A stretch of DNA of 64,000 nt from Bretschneidera sinensis (Eukaryota; Streptophyta; Magnoliopsida; Brassicales; Akaniaceae), in the NCBI GenBank assembly GCA_023935145.1, contig CM043702.1, positions 101,752,588 to 101,816,587 of the forward strand, in the 5' to 3' direction. Positions 22,030 to 34,500 of the stretch are shown here, in pieces. The first letter of the stretch is position 1. Each line of letters begins with the position of its first letter. The notes beneath the pieces were generated by a model. That model saw only the letters and a program-made list of their open reading frames with translations, ran no database searches and was not told the origin of the DNA. The position numbers were made by a program, and so were the translations under genes.

Positions 22030-23276
22030 CTACTGATAGAATTTTCGGAGGTTTTCAACGTTCCAGGTCTGAGAATTGGGTTACCATTAAGATCTTCAAG
22101 CTCAAAAGCTCCAGCTCGACAGACTCTTCTAATGCGATAGGGTCCTTCCTAGTTTGGAAGTAGTTTCCCTATCTTACGGGGATGGGATACTTCCTTCTTC
22201 CAAAGCACTAAGTCGTTAAGTTTGAAAGTCTTTCCTTTTACATGGGAGTTATAATATCTTGTAATCCTCTGGTGGTAAGCAGCAAGCTTGATCTGAGCTT
22301 TGTCTCTGGGTTCATTGTACTAAATGTAGAAGTGCTGTACTAGTAATAACGGGGCCCCTATCTCGAAGGGAATGACAACCTCTGATCCAAAGGCTAGGAA
22401 GAAAAATGTTTCTCCTATCAGACTTCAGGTAGTCATCCGGTAGGCCCAAATGACATTTGGCAGTTGCTTAACCCACTATCAGTTGGTGTCTTCAAGCCTC
22501 TTCTTGATGCCCTGTAGAAGGGTCCTATTGGTAAATTTGGCTTGACCATTGTCTTGGGTGTAGCTTATTGAAGTTAATCTGTGCTTGATCTCGAGGTCTT
22601 AGTAGAAAGACTTAAACCAAGAGTTGTCGAACTATTTTCTATAATCAATAACAAGGATATTTGGTATTTCTGATCGGCACACGATAAACTTCTAAACAAA
22701 CTCTCGGGTTTTGTAATAAGTGATTTTAGCAAGTGGCTCAGTTTCTGTCCACTTGGTGAAGTAAAATATAACCACTATCAAGTTCTTTCTTTACATTGGA
22801 GCTTTGGGAAAAGGTCCAAGGATGTCCATTCCCCACATGGCGAAGGGAGAAGATCCAAGGATTGGCTAGTCGATAAGATACTGGTGCATACTCTAAGCAA
22901 GTCTTGCATTTCTTTACCATATCTATGGCATCTTGTAACATTTTAGGCTAGTAATATCCATGTCGAAGGATCTTGTAGGCTAGGTCCCTACCCAAAGATG
23001 GTTTCTACATATGCCTTCGTAGACTTCTCGAAGAGCGTAGTCTGATTCGGTTAGCCCAAGGCATTTCAAGTATGGAGTTGTGAGGCCTTTCTTGTACAGT
23101 TGTCCTTCAATGATGGTGAACCACGAAGCACGAGAGAAAACTTTCTTTACTTCATTCTTTTGGTTTGGGAGTGTTCTATCCCATAAGTACTGGAGGATCG
23201 AGTCCATCCAAGTTTGTTCATCAGTTACTGGCATAACTGGATGTTCATCAATGTTAGGTGTGATGAGGGTTTCCAA
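22030..23276 (-). pseudogene. Tat-1 integrase
   Basis: Minus-strand pieces 22980-23276 and 22738-22941 cover the N-terminal zinc region (REVYEGICRNHLWVGT, VKKCKTCLEYAPV). The core continues toward lower coordinates with NILVIDYRK, where the family has VSDNG: Asp is kept and the following Asn is lost. The third catalytic residue reads NGQAKFTNRTLL instead of NGQAEVTNRTLL, so Glu has become Lys. The C-terminal part has IKLAAYHQRITRYYN and FKLNDLVLWK. Several stops interrupt it. Confidence 0.8.
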
Positions 23277-24000
23277 ATATAGTTTGAGTGAGATCAGATT
23301 GTCTCAAGAAAGCAAGTTGGGCTAAGGCATTTGCTATAGAATTTTGTGCTCGGGGATTTTGGAATATCTTAAACTTCTTAAAAGTCGCAGCAAGTTCTCG
23401 GGCTTTCTCTAAGTATTTGACAACCTTAATTCCTCTCGTTTCGTACTCATTGGTCATCTGGTTAATCGCCACCTAAGAGTCACTTCGAGGGCTTAGGCAG
23501 CCAATGTTTTCGCCAACTTCATCCATACGAGCAATGCTTTATAGTCAACCTCGTTATTCAAAGCTTTAAATTTAAACTTGAGGGCGTACTCAACAATGAA
23601 ACCCTCGAAACTGGTAAAAATAAGTCCAGCCTCACTACTGGTGGTGTTAGAGGATCTGTCGATGAAGTGCGTCTATCTCGGTGTTTAATCATCACTTTTA
23701 GGTTCTTGCTTCTCAAGGAACGCACTTTCCAGTTTAAAGTCGATAAAGGCTTGCAATTTAATGGTTGTCCTAGGCTTGTAACGGATGTCGAACTCACCCA
23801 ACTTTGTGGACTACTTTATCAATCTTCTGAAAATATTAGGTTTGTCGAGCACCTGCTTTAGGGGCTGATCGGTCAGTATTGTGACAGTGTGATATTGAAA
23901 GTATGGCCAAAGTAGGGATGTACCTTATCTTTGCATCATGGAGAACTTTACTGACATAATAGATAGGCTTTTGGCCCCACTTTCTTCTCAAATCAACATA
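23277..24000 (-). pseudogene. Tat-1 RNase H
   Basis: The piece 23254-23472 is the C-terminal RNase H segment (VKYLEKARELAATFKKF, QNPRAQNSIANALAQLA). The family has ADALA where this copy has ANALA, so a catalytic Asp is Asn. Pieces around 23558-23800 carry the start of the domain. Stops lie between them. Confidence 0.72.
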
Positions 24001-25000
24001 GAGGTGATCTCATTAAAGCTTGCGATAATGTAGAGAATTAGCTATTCTCCTCTAATAGGCTTGGTTAGGAGAGGTGGTAAGCTCATATATTCTTTAAGTT
24101 CTTCAGAAGCTACCTAACACTCCTAGGTTAATGCAAAGTCTTTTGCTTTTCTCAATTCCTTGAAGAAAGGCAGGCACTTCTCAACGAATTTTGGCATGAA
24201 GCAGTTAAGGATGGCAATGCGTCTGGTCAACCGTTGGAATTTTCTAATGTTTCAGGGAGGACTCATATTCATAAGTGCCCTTATCTTCTCAAGGTTGGCT
24301 TCTATTCCCCGCTAGGTAACCATGAATTGAAAGAATTTTCCTGAGGCGACTTTGAAAGCGCACTTCCTAGGGTTTAACTTCATTTGGTAACATTTGAGTA
24401 TCCCAAAGGATTCTTTAAGATTAGATCCATAGTCCTCTGATTCGGCGCTTTTGACGAGCATGTCTTCAACATAAATTTTCATATTCATTCCAATCTGTTC
24501 TTTGGAGAGTTTGTTGCCCAGTCTTTGGCAGGTTGCCTTTGTGTTCTTGAGTCTGAAAGGCATGACCTTATAGCAGTAGAGGCCTTGGTCGATAACAAAA
24601 GTTGTCTTCGATTGGTTTGGCTCATGCATGAGGATTTGATTGTATCTCGAGTATGCATCCATAAAGTTGAGCAGTTTATACACTGAAGTATCGTCGACTA
24701 ACTAGTCTATCTAAGGCAGAGAAAAACTATCTTTTGGGCATGCCTTAATGAGATCTGTGAAGTCTATACAAATCCCCCATTTTTTGTTTTCCTTTTTTAC
24801 CATAATCACATTGGTGACCCAATCTGGATAGTGGGCCTCTTGAATGAAGCCGGCAGTAAGAAGTTTATCAACTTATTCTTCTATAGCCATTTGTCATTTC
24901 AAAGTAATGGATCTCTTCTTCTAGATCGCAGGTTTGTGCTCTGGATCCATGTTCATTTTATGGACAATAACTTGCATATCTATTTCAGGCATGTCGGAGG
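24001..25000 (-). pseudogene. Tat-1 reverse transcriptase
   Basis: The piece 24312-24683 holds LNFMDAYSRYNQI, DQGLYCYKVMPFRLKN and the catalytic box IYVEDMLVK. Tat elements have YVDDMLVK, so the first catalytic Asp is Glu. Plus-strand shadows of the N-terminal part (PHYPDWVTNVI-like, minus strand) are seen near 24780-24850. Stops separate the N-terminal part from the palm. Confidence 0.82.
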
Positions 25001-25489
25001 TAGACCGTGCAATAACATCTTGGTTCTTTCTAGGAATGGACACTAGCTATTCTTTGAGTTCTTTTGACAAGCTCGACCCGATCTGCACAGTTTTGATCTT
25101 TTCCCCCGTTTAGGGGGACAATTATCAACTCTTCCATAGGTTGGCCCTGCGGAGTTTTGAATTCGTCTTATAAGTCTTCAATTTCTAGAGACATGGTTTC
25201 AGCCTTCTTGTGCCCTCTAATAAAGTTGAGGTAGCAGGATCAGGATGCTTGGCAGTTCCCTTGGACTTCTCATATGTCGTTCTCAGTGGAGAACTTCATT
25301 TCAGATGATAGGTGGAAACCACTACTTTTATTTCGTTTATACTTGGCCATCCGAGGAGGGCGTTATAAGAAAATGGGTGCTTGACCACTAGGAATGTAGT
25401 CATCACGGTAGTTTACAGAGGGGTTGAACCTGCGGTGACAAGTAGAACTATACTTCTCTCTGTGAATATTAGCATCCTCGAGAAACCAT

Positions 25490-25790
25490 AAAACAGAGAA
25501 GCTACTGGTTTGAGCTGTTCATCTCTCTTAATTTCATTTTCTTGAATGCATTGTAGTATAGAATATCTACTGAACTCCCATTACTAACAAGGATTCGCTC
25601 CATATTGTAATTCGAAATAAACAGAGTGGCGACCATGGCATCCTTGTGGGGCGTTTGCAACCTTTCAAAGTCATTGTTCGTAAAATAAATCACCTGACCA
25701 GTCTTAGCCCTTTTGCGGGGTCCATTGATAGAAAGTACCGACTCGGCATACACTTTCTTGGCTTGCAACTATTATCCTCTAGCTATTGCT
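25490..25790 (-). pseudogene. Tat-1 protease region, active-site Asp lost
   Basis: The open piece 25502-25768 reads FTNNDFERLQTPHKDAMV, the usual Tat segment before the protease, then MERILVSNGSSVDILYY. In the family this is LVDNGSSADILY, so the catalytic Asp is Ser. The frame ends 20 codons later. Confidence 0.75.
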
Positions 25791-26199
25791 CCTCCAAAGA
25801 TCGTTTTGATAGTGCCGATTACTGTGGTAGCATGGTCCCTATTATTCTAGCGACGCTTGTCATCTTGACGATTTTTTCTCAAACTCTGCTTATGACTTTG
25901 ACTCTATTTGGGACTCCGTTTGATACTTCGTTCGGAGCTCTGTCTGATGGTACGCTCCAAGTTTTGCCCAAATGAAAGTCTGAGGCTCTGCCTTGGTCAG
26001 CCTTCATCATTCCAGAATGTACAGGGCCCATTGTATTCCTTCAAATATCCTTGGTGGATAAGAGATTTGATCTAGTTTTTCAGTGTATGGCACTATTTAG
26101 TGTCATGTCCGTAATCCCTATAGAAGTGGCACCACCTAGTTTGGTCTTTGCTTTCTCAAGGGTACAAGGCTTCGAGGGCTAGCAGAGGATATCACAGTT

Positions 26200-27498
26200 T
26201 TGGACATTCATCAGTATATTCATCCTAGGTGCATTAAGGGGAGTGTAACTATTGAACATACAGGTCACCTTCGTGTTACCTTCTAGGCAAGGTTTCTTTG
26301 GTAGGTTATCTTTCGACTTGGCAGTTTCCCTCTTCTTTTTTCCTTCCTTATTATCTTTTCTCTATCGAATGCTTGGTCTTCTTAGCAGATATATATTCCT
26401 TTGCTCGAGCGAGAAATTCATTCATATCCTTGGCTGTGCGCCTAGTGAGTTTGGAGCTAAAAGTCCCTGACCTAAGTCTATTTTTGAATGCAAGTGTTTG
26501 GACCGTAAGGTAAAGGTCAAGAATTTCCCATGCTATAGCGTTAAATCATGAGATATACTCTTAGAGTCTTTCTCCTTTGTGCTGAATGTTACTGAAAAGG
26601 TTTTCTAATGTCTTCGAAGGAGAAAGTGCGTGAAGAAGGCGCAATTGAGGTCTTTAAAAAAGCTGATGCTCCTATGTTTGAGGTGAGAATACCATATGCT
26701 AGCGGCTTTCTCGAGTGTCAGGGGAAAGGCTCGGCACAAGACTGTGTCTAGGTGGCGGTGTAGCAACATAGTTGTCTTGTAAAGTTAGAAAGGGTCCATA
26801 GAGTCTATAGTACCGTCATATAACTTGATGATGTGAATTCTAAAGCATTGAGGGAGAGAGGCGTTAAGGATGTCTTGTGTAAAGGGAGGATCTTAGGAAT
26901 TAAGCTCGTCCAGGATATTAATGTCTCTTCCTTTCAAGGCTTCACCTTTTCTTTTATCCATCTCTTCTAACTTCCTATCCAAGTCAGTGTAATTTTTGGA
27001 GACGAAATAACCTCAGGATTTCGCTACATGGTTGGGGGTAGACTCTGTGGTGGACCTGGTGGCTAGAGTTTTAGTACCTCGTTGGCCAAGGGCTTTGCTT
27101 AGATGATGGGGGTTGAGGGGGAAGAGCCTGCCCCCTGAGTTTAGCAGCTAGGTTTGCTACTAGCTCAATGAGTTCCATAAACTGTATGTGTGTGATCGGG
27201 ACATTCAGATTCTGTGTAACCAGAGCGTCTGGATTTTGTGTTACTAGGGCTTTTGGATTTGCCTGGGTTTCACTAATTGGTCAGTTTGACTGAGAATGTT
27301 GGTCTCGTCAAGACTGCCCATTGGATGGATCACTAAGGTTTTGATCGAAAGGGACATGTTCCTAGATGGTTGGGAGTTCAAAACTAGTGTGTTGGCCGGG
27401 ACTGGTGGCTCGAGTGGAGGCAGATGCACTGTTTTTGGCAGAGTTTTTGGGTGACATCGCGATAGATGATTTTGCTTTTCTAAAAATTTGAGTTTCAC
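26200..27498 (-). pseudogene. Tat-1 gag
   Basis: The N-terminal piece (27244-27498) is Pro/Ser-rich. The capsid-like region (about 26960-26300, minus strand) reads YDGTIDSMD, FPLTLEKAASIWYSHL and DMNEFLARAKEYISA with stops and shifts between; these words match gypsy gag of the Tat type and the homologous part of Tat-2 (46095-46700). Confidence 0.75.
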
Positions 27499-27514
27499 AT
27501 TGAAGACGCTAATC

Positions 27515-28038
27515 TCTTGATGCTGAAAATATGCTAGGCAAACAAACAGCTAGAATAGGCAACATGCACATGCAAAGACAAGAAAACCTAAGGAGTCGTA
27601 GGAAGACCAAAGGGATTATGTCTCCAGAAGACTCTTTGATGCCTAAGGTAGTATATGGCTTAAGGAATGAGAGAGCTAGGAAGTATTTGAGTGAATTGTG
27701 AATGTGTACCTTTGATAGTGCCTTTATATAGTGTTGGAGGTAGAATCCCAATAGGAAAGTAATTAATGTTTTGATTAGGATTTCCATATTTTGGAGTGTC
27801 CAAGTAGAATTCGATTAGGGTTTCTATAAGCTGCAATGTTTCAGTATAATTAGGGTTTCCATAGGTTGAAGTGTTTCAGTAGAATTAGGGTTTCTGGTGT
27901 GAGATTACCGTCTTGCCTCTTTTGCTATGTGTCGATATTTGAATGATATATCTGTCTGGCTTGTGAAGTTGCCTTTTTGCCATTGTAAAGTACCACGTGT
28001 CGTTAGGTCATTGGATATGAAATTTTCCTAAACATCAG
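27515..28038 (-). repeat. Tat-1 5' LTR
   Basis: 524 bp, begins TCTTGATGCTGAAAAT and ends AAACATCA on the plus strand. Minus-strand sequence just inside it (AGATTAGCGTCTTCA) is the probable PBS. It lies 478 bp upstream of the host gene ATG and its promoter points away from that gene. Confidence 0.85.
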
Positions 28039-28516
28039 TTCAGATATATATTAAAAAAATAAAAATCGAGTTAGTTTGGGTTTGCGTTCAAGTTGATTTT
28101 GGGTTGTTCGAGTCACAAATCGTTCGGATTTCGAGTTATTTGGGTTCGAGTCTCTCGGCTCATAAGTCGCTTGGGTCTCAAGCAAATCAAGTCTCAAGTT
28201 TATTGAATCTCGATTCAATTAGATCATTTCGATTTCGAATTGTTCGGATTCTGAGTCATAATAATTTACTGTGTTTTCAAATTTGAGTGGGTCGAATTTC
28301 AAATAAAATTAGATCGGATTTTCGAGTCCTTTCTTATTTTGTTCCCTTTCCTTTTGCAATTAAATGAAGCGATTTTAATAATTTTGTTAAAAGAAATAAA
28401 AAAAGTAGGAAGAGAAACAAAATCTCAGCGCAATTGTCTTTTCTTGCTCAAAACCCACACAAAACCCTTACAAATAAAAAAGAAATTCTAAGTAGATTCT
28501 CTCTCCTAGTTCTTCA
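28039..28516 (+). promoter_or_regulatory. Presumed promoter and 5' UTR of the host gene
   Basis: This is the whole space between the Tat-1 LTR and the host ATG. At 28080-28320 a degenerate array of short words (TCGAGT, GTTCGGATT, CAAGTCTC) recurs in many variants. The last 130 bases are A-rich with CT-rich stretches (TTCTCTCTCCTAGTTCTTC) directly before the ATG, as in plant leaders. No convincing TATA box was fixed. Confidence 0.45.
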
Positions 28517-31500
28517 ATGGAATATTTATCAAGTTCAGTGTTCTTCTCCAAATTCCCGGAGACTAATCCACTTCTGAACACCCCTTTACCTTCTCTGTCT
28601 TCTGATTTTTTGAATAAAGCACCAAATAAGCGAATTGGGTCTCTCAAATTCTGCTGTGTGAGCTCTCCTTTTCTTGGGCTTCGTGTTCAGGCTCTCACGC
28701 ACGAGGTACCGAGTGAAGATGAAGAGGACATGCCCCTCAATGATGGGTTCGGCTTAGTTTCTGGAGATGTTGTCTCTTTAACTCAAGTAATTTCCTTTCT
28801 ATACATTTATGTATTCATTATTTATATATACTTACTGACATCATGGGTTTTTTTTTTTTTTTTTTACTTGGAGATTTTGGTGTGTTAATGATCCAATAAA
28901 TTGCTGAAAAACATGGGGTGAAAGAGAAAATTAAAGTTTCATGGTATGATAAAAGCATAATTTTTTTTTTCACTTTGATTATTTTGATCTGCTTCCAAGC
29001 TTGAATGTTCTGCTGCGATTTTTAATTTGAATAGTTGGTCTGACTTGATTTCATAACACTTTGGGCTGTCATTAGTATGCTTCTCAATACTCGAAAACGT
29101 GCCATAAGTTAGAATAGACTTGGTATTGGCTATTTTTTTTTTCCTGATCAAAACAAACGTAGTCATAAGCATGGCCAGCAAATTAAGAATCATGAGAAGT
29201 GAGAAAAAGGAATTTGTGTGATTTTGGGATAATATATTCACACAATACAAATTACTTTTGTTGGAGAAATCAATGTTGCTGATTGGGCAATAACCAAGTA
29301 GAGAAAGGTTGAACAAGTATTTTGGCTGGAGGGGAGCTAGACCAAGTTTTTTGTGAAAGCATTACTTATGTGGTTCTCTTGCAGGACTAGAAAATAACTT
29401 AAATCAGCAGATCAAGCTATGATCAACAATTTATTCTCAACTGCTTTGTGTTCCTTTCTTAGCTCTTTAAATTTCCATATGTAATCAACACAGAAAGTTT
29501 TGTGTCAAAAATCAACCATTTTATCATATATATCATCATGGAATTCCACCATAAAAGAAATCTCATTAAGAAGCATCTTTAATTCCTCCCATTTTGTTGA
29601 GTTAGGTGCATAGGATCTCTCACGATTATAAATGTTGTGGCGAAACCAACTCTTATAACTTAAACCAGCATATCTGTGAAGACTACCAGATTGACTAGAG
29701 GTACACCAAAATTTGATCCTAGGATCTTATTTCAGCTTTAACTGCAGCAGGAGTCTGAGGATTTAAATGTATATTTAGAACTAATGCCAAAATGTTAGAT
29801 AAGTAGTAAAGCTTATATAGACTTTATTAGGATATTATTTCAGCAAACTCACTAGCGAAGGGTCCCAGGCATCACACGTAAGAGAGATATGCATCACACA
29901 TCTAGCCATTGTACTTTTTTTTTTCTCAATATAAGATCTAGCCATGTACTTGTTCTCAAAATATTTCTTCCATCCTCTGAAAAATAGATCAGTATTTAAC
30001 TTTATATAGAATGCATATATTTGGTGGCCAAGCAAACCTTTTCTTTTATCAATAAAAATAAAAATAATTATAAGGCACCGAGGGGGCTACAACTTACAAC
30101 CCCAGGACAAAAAATCATCTTGAGAACAACAAATCTATTAACTTAAAAATCTCGTACTCATTTTTTTTTTTTTACAAAATAATGATCATTGAACGATAGA
30201 TTCATAGTAATTGTACATCTATTCTTGAGATCTTCAAGAGACTCCTCAACTACATCAAACACTCTTTTGTTTCTCTTGCTTCAAACCAACCAAAAAATGG
30301 CCAGGGGAACCAGAGCAATCAAATTTCTCTTTTTTTTTTTGCTAGTATGAAACTATGAATGCCTGACCAATCCCATAATTGAGCGCACTGTACATACCCA
30401 CCTAATACTCATCACTGAAAGTGCTCAGTTCCAAACCCTTCTGTCAAAGAGCAACCCCAGAAAAGATGGAACACCATCTCCGCGTTCTTCTTGCAAAGAA
30501 AGCATCTATTGACAACGATTTTTCCCCCTCTTTTGAAGACTACTTGAGAACCAACTATATTTGCTAGAGAAAACTAGGACTCGTCAAGACCTATTGGAAG
30601 TGACTAAGATAGCTAGCTGACTTGATGAAAAAAAAAATTAAATATGCTGTCAGCAGCTGGGACAAAATAGATTGACTGAAGTACCCTTGGCCTGCAGAAT
30701 TCCATAAATACCCTTCTCTCTAAAAGATCTCCAGCTTTCCTTATTTCAAACAGTTAAACTATTAAATACTCAAACATACTATCCATTGAATTTTTAGCTT
30801 TTAAATCGGTCAGCATTCTATTGTGGGAAATGGCTTATTGTATTTTGGGCATCTCTTGGGTTGTTTTCGGGTCCGTAAGAGATGAACTTTGGGTTTGGAG
30901 TGGTCTTCATGCATATAAGGAGATTAAGAAGGCATATTCTTTCATTCCTCTTTCCATCTTTTGGCTTGTTTGGAATGAGAGGAACAAAAGGGCTTTTGAT
31001 GGGGAAAAAGTCTAGATACAATTAGAGATAGATGGTTTTGTTCCCTTAGTTTTTAGTTTAAGGTTGAAAATTTTATTAATGTGGAGGATTTCATAGATTT
31101 TGTGGAGATGGTATCTTGTAGATAGTCTCTTGTACATGGGTTTCTCTTGGTGCTTTTTAATGCATTTTTACTTATAAAAAAAAGATTACTACTGTGCCAA
31201 CCTTTTGAATTTTTCATCAGGTTCATATGATGCATGTTGTTTAATTTGAATTGGTTAATAACTATTTCTGCTATGGTTATCATTATAAGAAGATTGATAA
31301 TTTATGGTTGTTCAAAATTTCCGATGCATAATGAGAAAGAAAAAATGTATATCTTAATATTTGTGTGATTATTTTGTAAATGAACTTTTATTAGGAGAAA
31401 ATACTAATATAGTAGGACTTTATTTTTGGAAATTATAGATTTTATTAGTATTTATATTATTAGGGTTTTAGGGTTTCCTATTATGCTTAGGATTGGTGCC

Positions 31501-34500
31501 TATATATGCACATTTAGCGTGTTGGAATTATTTAGACACTGATTATTGAATAAACTGTTGAGTTTGATCTCTATCTCATTATTTCTCCTCTCCTAAGTTC
31601 TTCACCTCCTCTTGTCCTAGTTGTTCTCCTTTGCTCCCTATTTCCTTTGATTTCTCCATATCTCTTATTCTTCTCCCTATCTCTATTATTCTCCTCCCCG
31701 ACTCTCTTATTTCTTCTCAGTTGGTTACTTGTTCTACATCAATTTCATTGGGATGTTGAACAGGTTGTCCCAGCCTACCTTCATTGCCTTAAAATGGTTA
31801 ATAGTTACAGGCTTACAGCCTTAGTGATATACAGCCTTAATTATGCTTTTCGAAGCAAAACTTCCTATACCAGTTTAAATAATCCAAGTAACCTTATTGT
31901 ATCTATGATCAGCTTATCCTTTTGCTTATGTACTTCAAGTGTGTCACCATAGAAATGAGACATTTTTAGTGCTCATTGTTGCTCCCTGACTGGGCTGTTG
32001 TGCATCCTTGTTACTTCATGTATAAGTAGTATCTCATGTTTCAAGTCCTCACCCCCTAATAGAAAAGAGAAACAAAAAAGATCCCTATGATTCCCTTCTT
32101 TAGCCAGTTCTTTTTAAGTCCATGATAAGAAGTTGATTCTACTTGAAGATGTATTTGCTCTAAAAAGCTTCTATCTGTCTTTGATGATATACCATGTAGA
32201 TATATGGGTTGTATATTGTGTATTTTCAACCAATCTATTGGCATGCTAAGCATTTATATGTGTGCCGTGAACACCAACCAACTGTAATTCCTGTAGCAAC
32301 AAAGGAAAACTGTATCACAAATAGGAGTTTTTTAAAGGTTATTTCTTATAGCTTCACTTGGGTACTGTTATAAACTGTTGAGGAATATTCGGTTGATGAG
32401 TTGTATGTTTCACCTTATATGCTTTTATCACCAAGAGAGTGATTGAAGTAGTCTGAGAAGCTTGGGAATCACAACTTTTGACATTCTAAAATTACTCATT
32501 TTCATAGATTTTTAAGGGCATGCATGTTGCTACCTTTGATGAGCTTAGTATCCTACTATGTGCCCATGTGATACCTTGAACATATCCTTTTCCATGTTAT
32601 AGAAAATTAATGGATATATCAAATGGCTACTTCGGCTTAGTGATGGCCTCTCTCATGTTCTTAAGGGTAATTCAAATCACAATCAAAGTAGTGAAAAGGA
32701 CACAGATAAAATAATAGATGTGGAGACATCTCTTACAGTCCCACATGGGAATGGAACTGGTGGGGGAACAAGAGCTGGGCTTTTTAGAACCCCAATTTCT
32801 GGTGGAGTGCAGAGTGCCACCTCTGCTCATGGTCTACCTCGACCAGCCTTGGCAGTCCGCAATCTGATGGAGCAGGTAAAAGGCCATTTTGTCATTTTAA
32901 TATTATTGTCCTTTTTATTTTCTTTTCAAATTAAATACAAAATTTCTTAATCTAAGTTGTTTTGTGATTCAAGGCCAGATTTGCTCATCTGTGCACTGTA
33001 ATGTCTCGAATGCACCACCGGCGAGAAGGATATCCCTTTGGTTCTCTGGTGGATTTTGCACCTGATTCAATGGGGCGTAAGTTTTTGATTTTCTAATATT
33101 TAGTTGATTGGATATAGTTTTGTTTCCTGTTTAGGAAAACATACTTCAATTTTTGGTGGTCCACTTATAATTTGCCATGAAGCTGAGTGCCTTCGTAACT
33201 ATGTCTTTTTCTGTTATAAAATTTAAATGATTTTATCTTGTTTTCCTGGAAGATTTTGCAATTGCTTGGAGAAGTCTATTAAGATTGTTTTCATTGTAGT
33301 GGGGGTAGAATATGGCCTCTAATTTTTATATTGGACCATGAAAGACACAACACTTAATCATGTCTGTGTATGTGCATAAGATAATATAGTTCATGGTTAC
33401 TCTTTTTGATTTTCAGATCCAATATTTTCATTTTCACCATTGGCCATCCACACACGGAACTTGTTGGCTGACCCCAGATGCACTCTTGTTGTGCAGGTTA
33501 ATTATTGATCTTTTAACTCTGGTAGAATATCTGTGTTTTATATTGTTGTCCATATATGGATTTGATTGAATGTCGGACTTATAGATACCTGGATGGAGCT
33601 GCTTATCAAATGCAAGGGTAACAATATTTGGTGATGTCTACCCACTCCCAGAACATCAACAGGTGGTGGCTTAACTCCATTTATTTAATACTAGTAAAGT
33701 TATGAGGTATGCATTTGAGACATTCTAAGTAGCGTGTAGAAGGATCTCTTTGATTATATTCACATCTTTGAAGAATATGATAAATTTGTTTGTTACTATT
33801 TTTTTTTTTTTTTTTTTTTTTTGGGGGGGGGGGTAGGTGGTGTTCTTTTATATGTGTGCAACGCATTGAATAGTTGCTCCTCTATATATTTGCTCATAAA
33901 TAGGAGTTATGGTGGGAAAATGAAATATTCTATGCTAGCATTTGCCTGGATTTGTCCAGAAAATAGGTTTATACCCATTGCTGTTGCTTGAGGGGGTTGT
34001 TTTTGGTTTTATAGTTGCAATGGTTGGTTCTGTTGCCAGGAGTGGGCTCATAAGCAGTACATAGCAAAACATCAACAAGGGCCTTCCCAACAGTGGGGAA
34101 ATTTCTACTATTTTAGGATGCAGAACATAAGGTGTGTTATTGTTTCAGCTATTCTATTTCTTTTAATGTGCTATATTCTCCCATTTGTGTTGCACAGAAG
34201 ACATTTTCCTTGCTCTAGAAACTGATGAAATCCATTAGATTCTGCAGCTTGCGTTCATCTTATAACTTTAATAATAAAAATTATACAAAATTTGATTATT
34301 GGTTTTGAGAATATTTAAAGTTTGATTTGATTCAAGTTTATTTGAATGGTTTGGAACATGTTGGTTCTGGTTAAAACTATAACAACTCAAGTAAATTGGG
34401 TAACTGAGGAAAAGATCTGGATAATTGAGTAAAACAATTACCTATAAAACAATAAAAACTGAAGTAAATTGTAAAGGATGCTGGGGTTATGGTAAATATC

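Larger units (their letters stand above)
17770..28038 (-). mobile_element. Tat-1, Ty3/gypsy retrotransposon of Tat/Retand type
   Basis: LTRs at 17770-18299 and 27515-28038 flank a minus-strand gag-PR-RT-RH-INT. The words SFMDAYSRYNQI-like, DQGLYCYKVMPF and QRLGNKL are those of the plant Tat lineage. Between the integrase end (about 22030) and the 3' LTR lie 3.7 kb with two tandem-repeat arrays and a plus-strand (antisense) gene. LTR ends are degraded and no clear target duplication was seen. Confidence 0.88.

Noticed and set aside
28787..32602. Further exons in intron 1 of the host gene
   Set aside because: Exons 1 and 2 join in phase without them, and the open segments seen belong to LINE fragments or the solo LTR.
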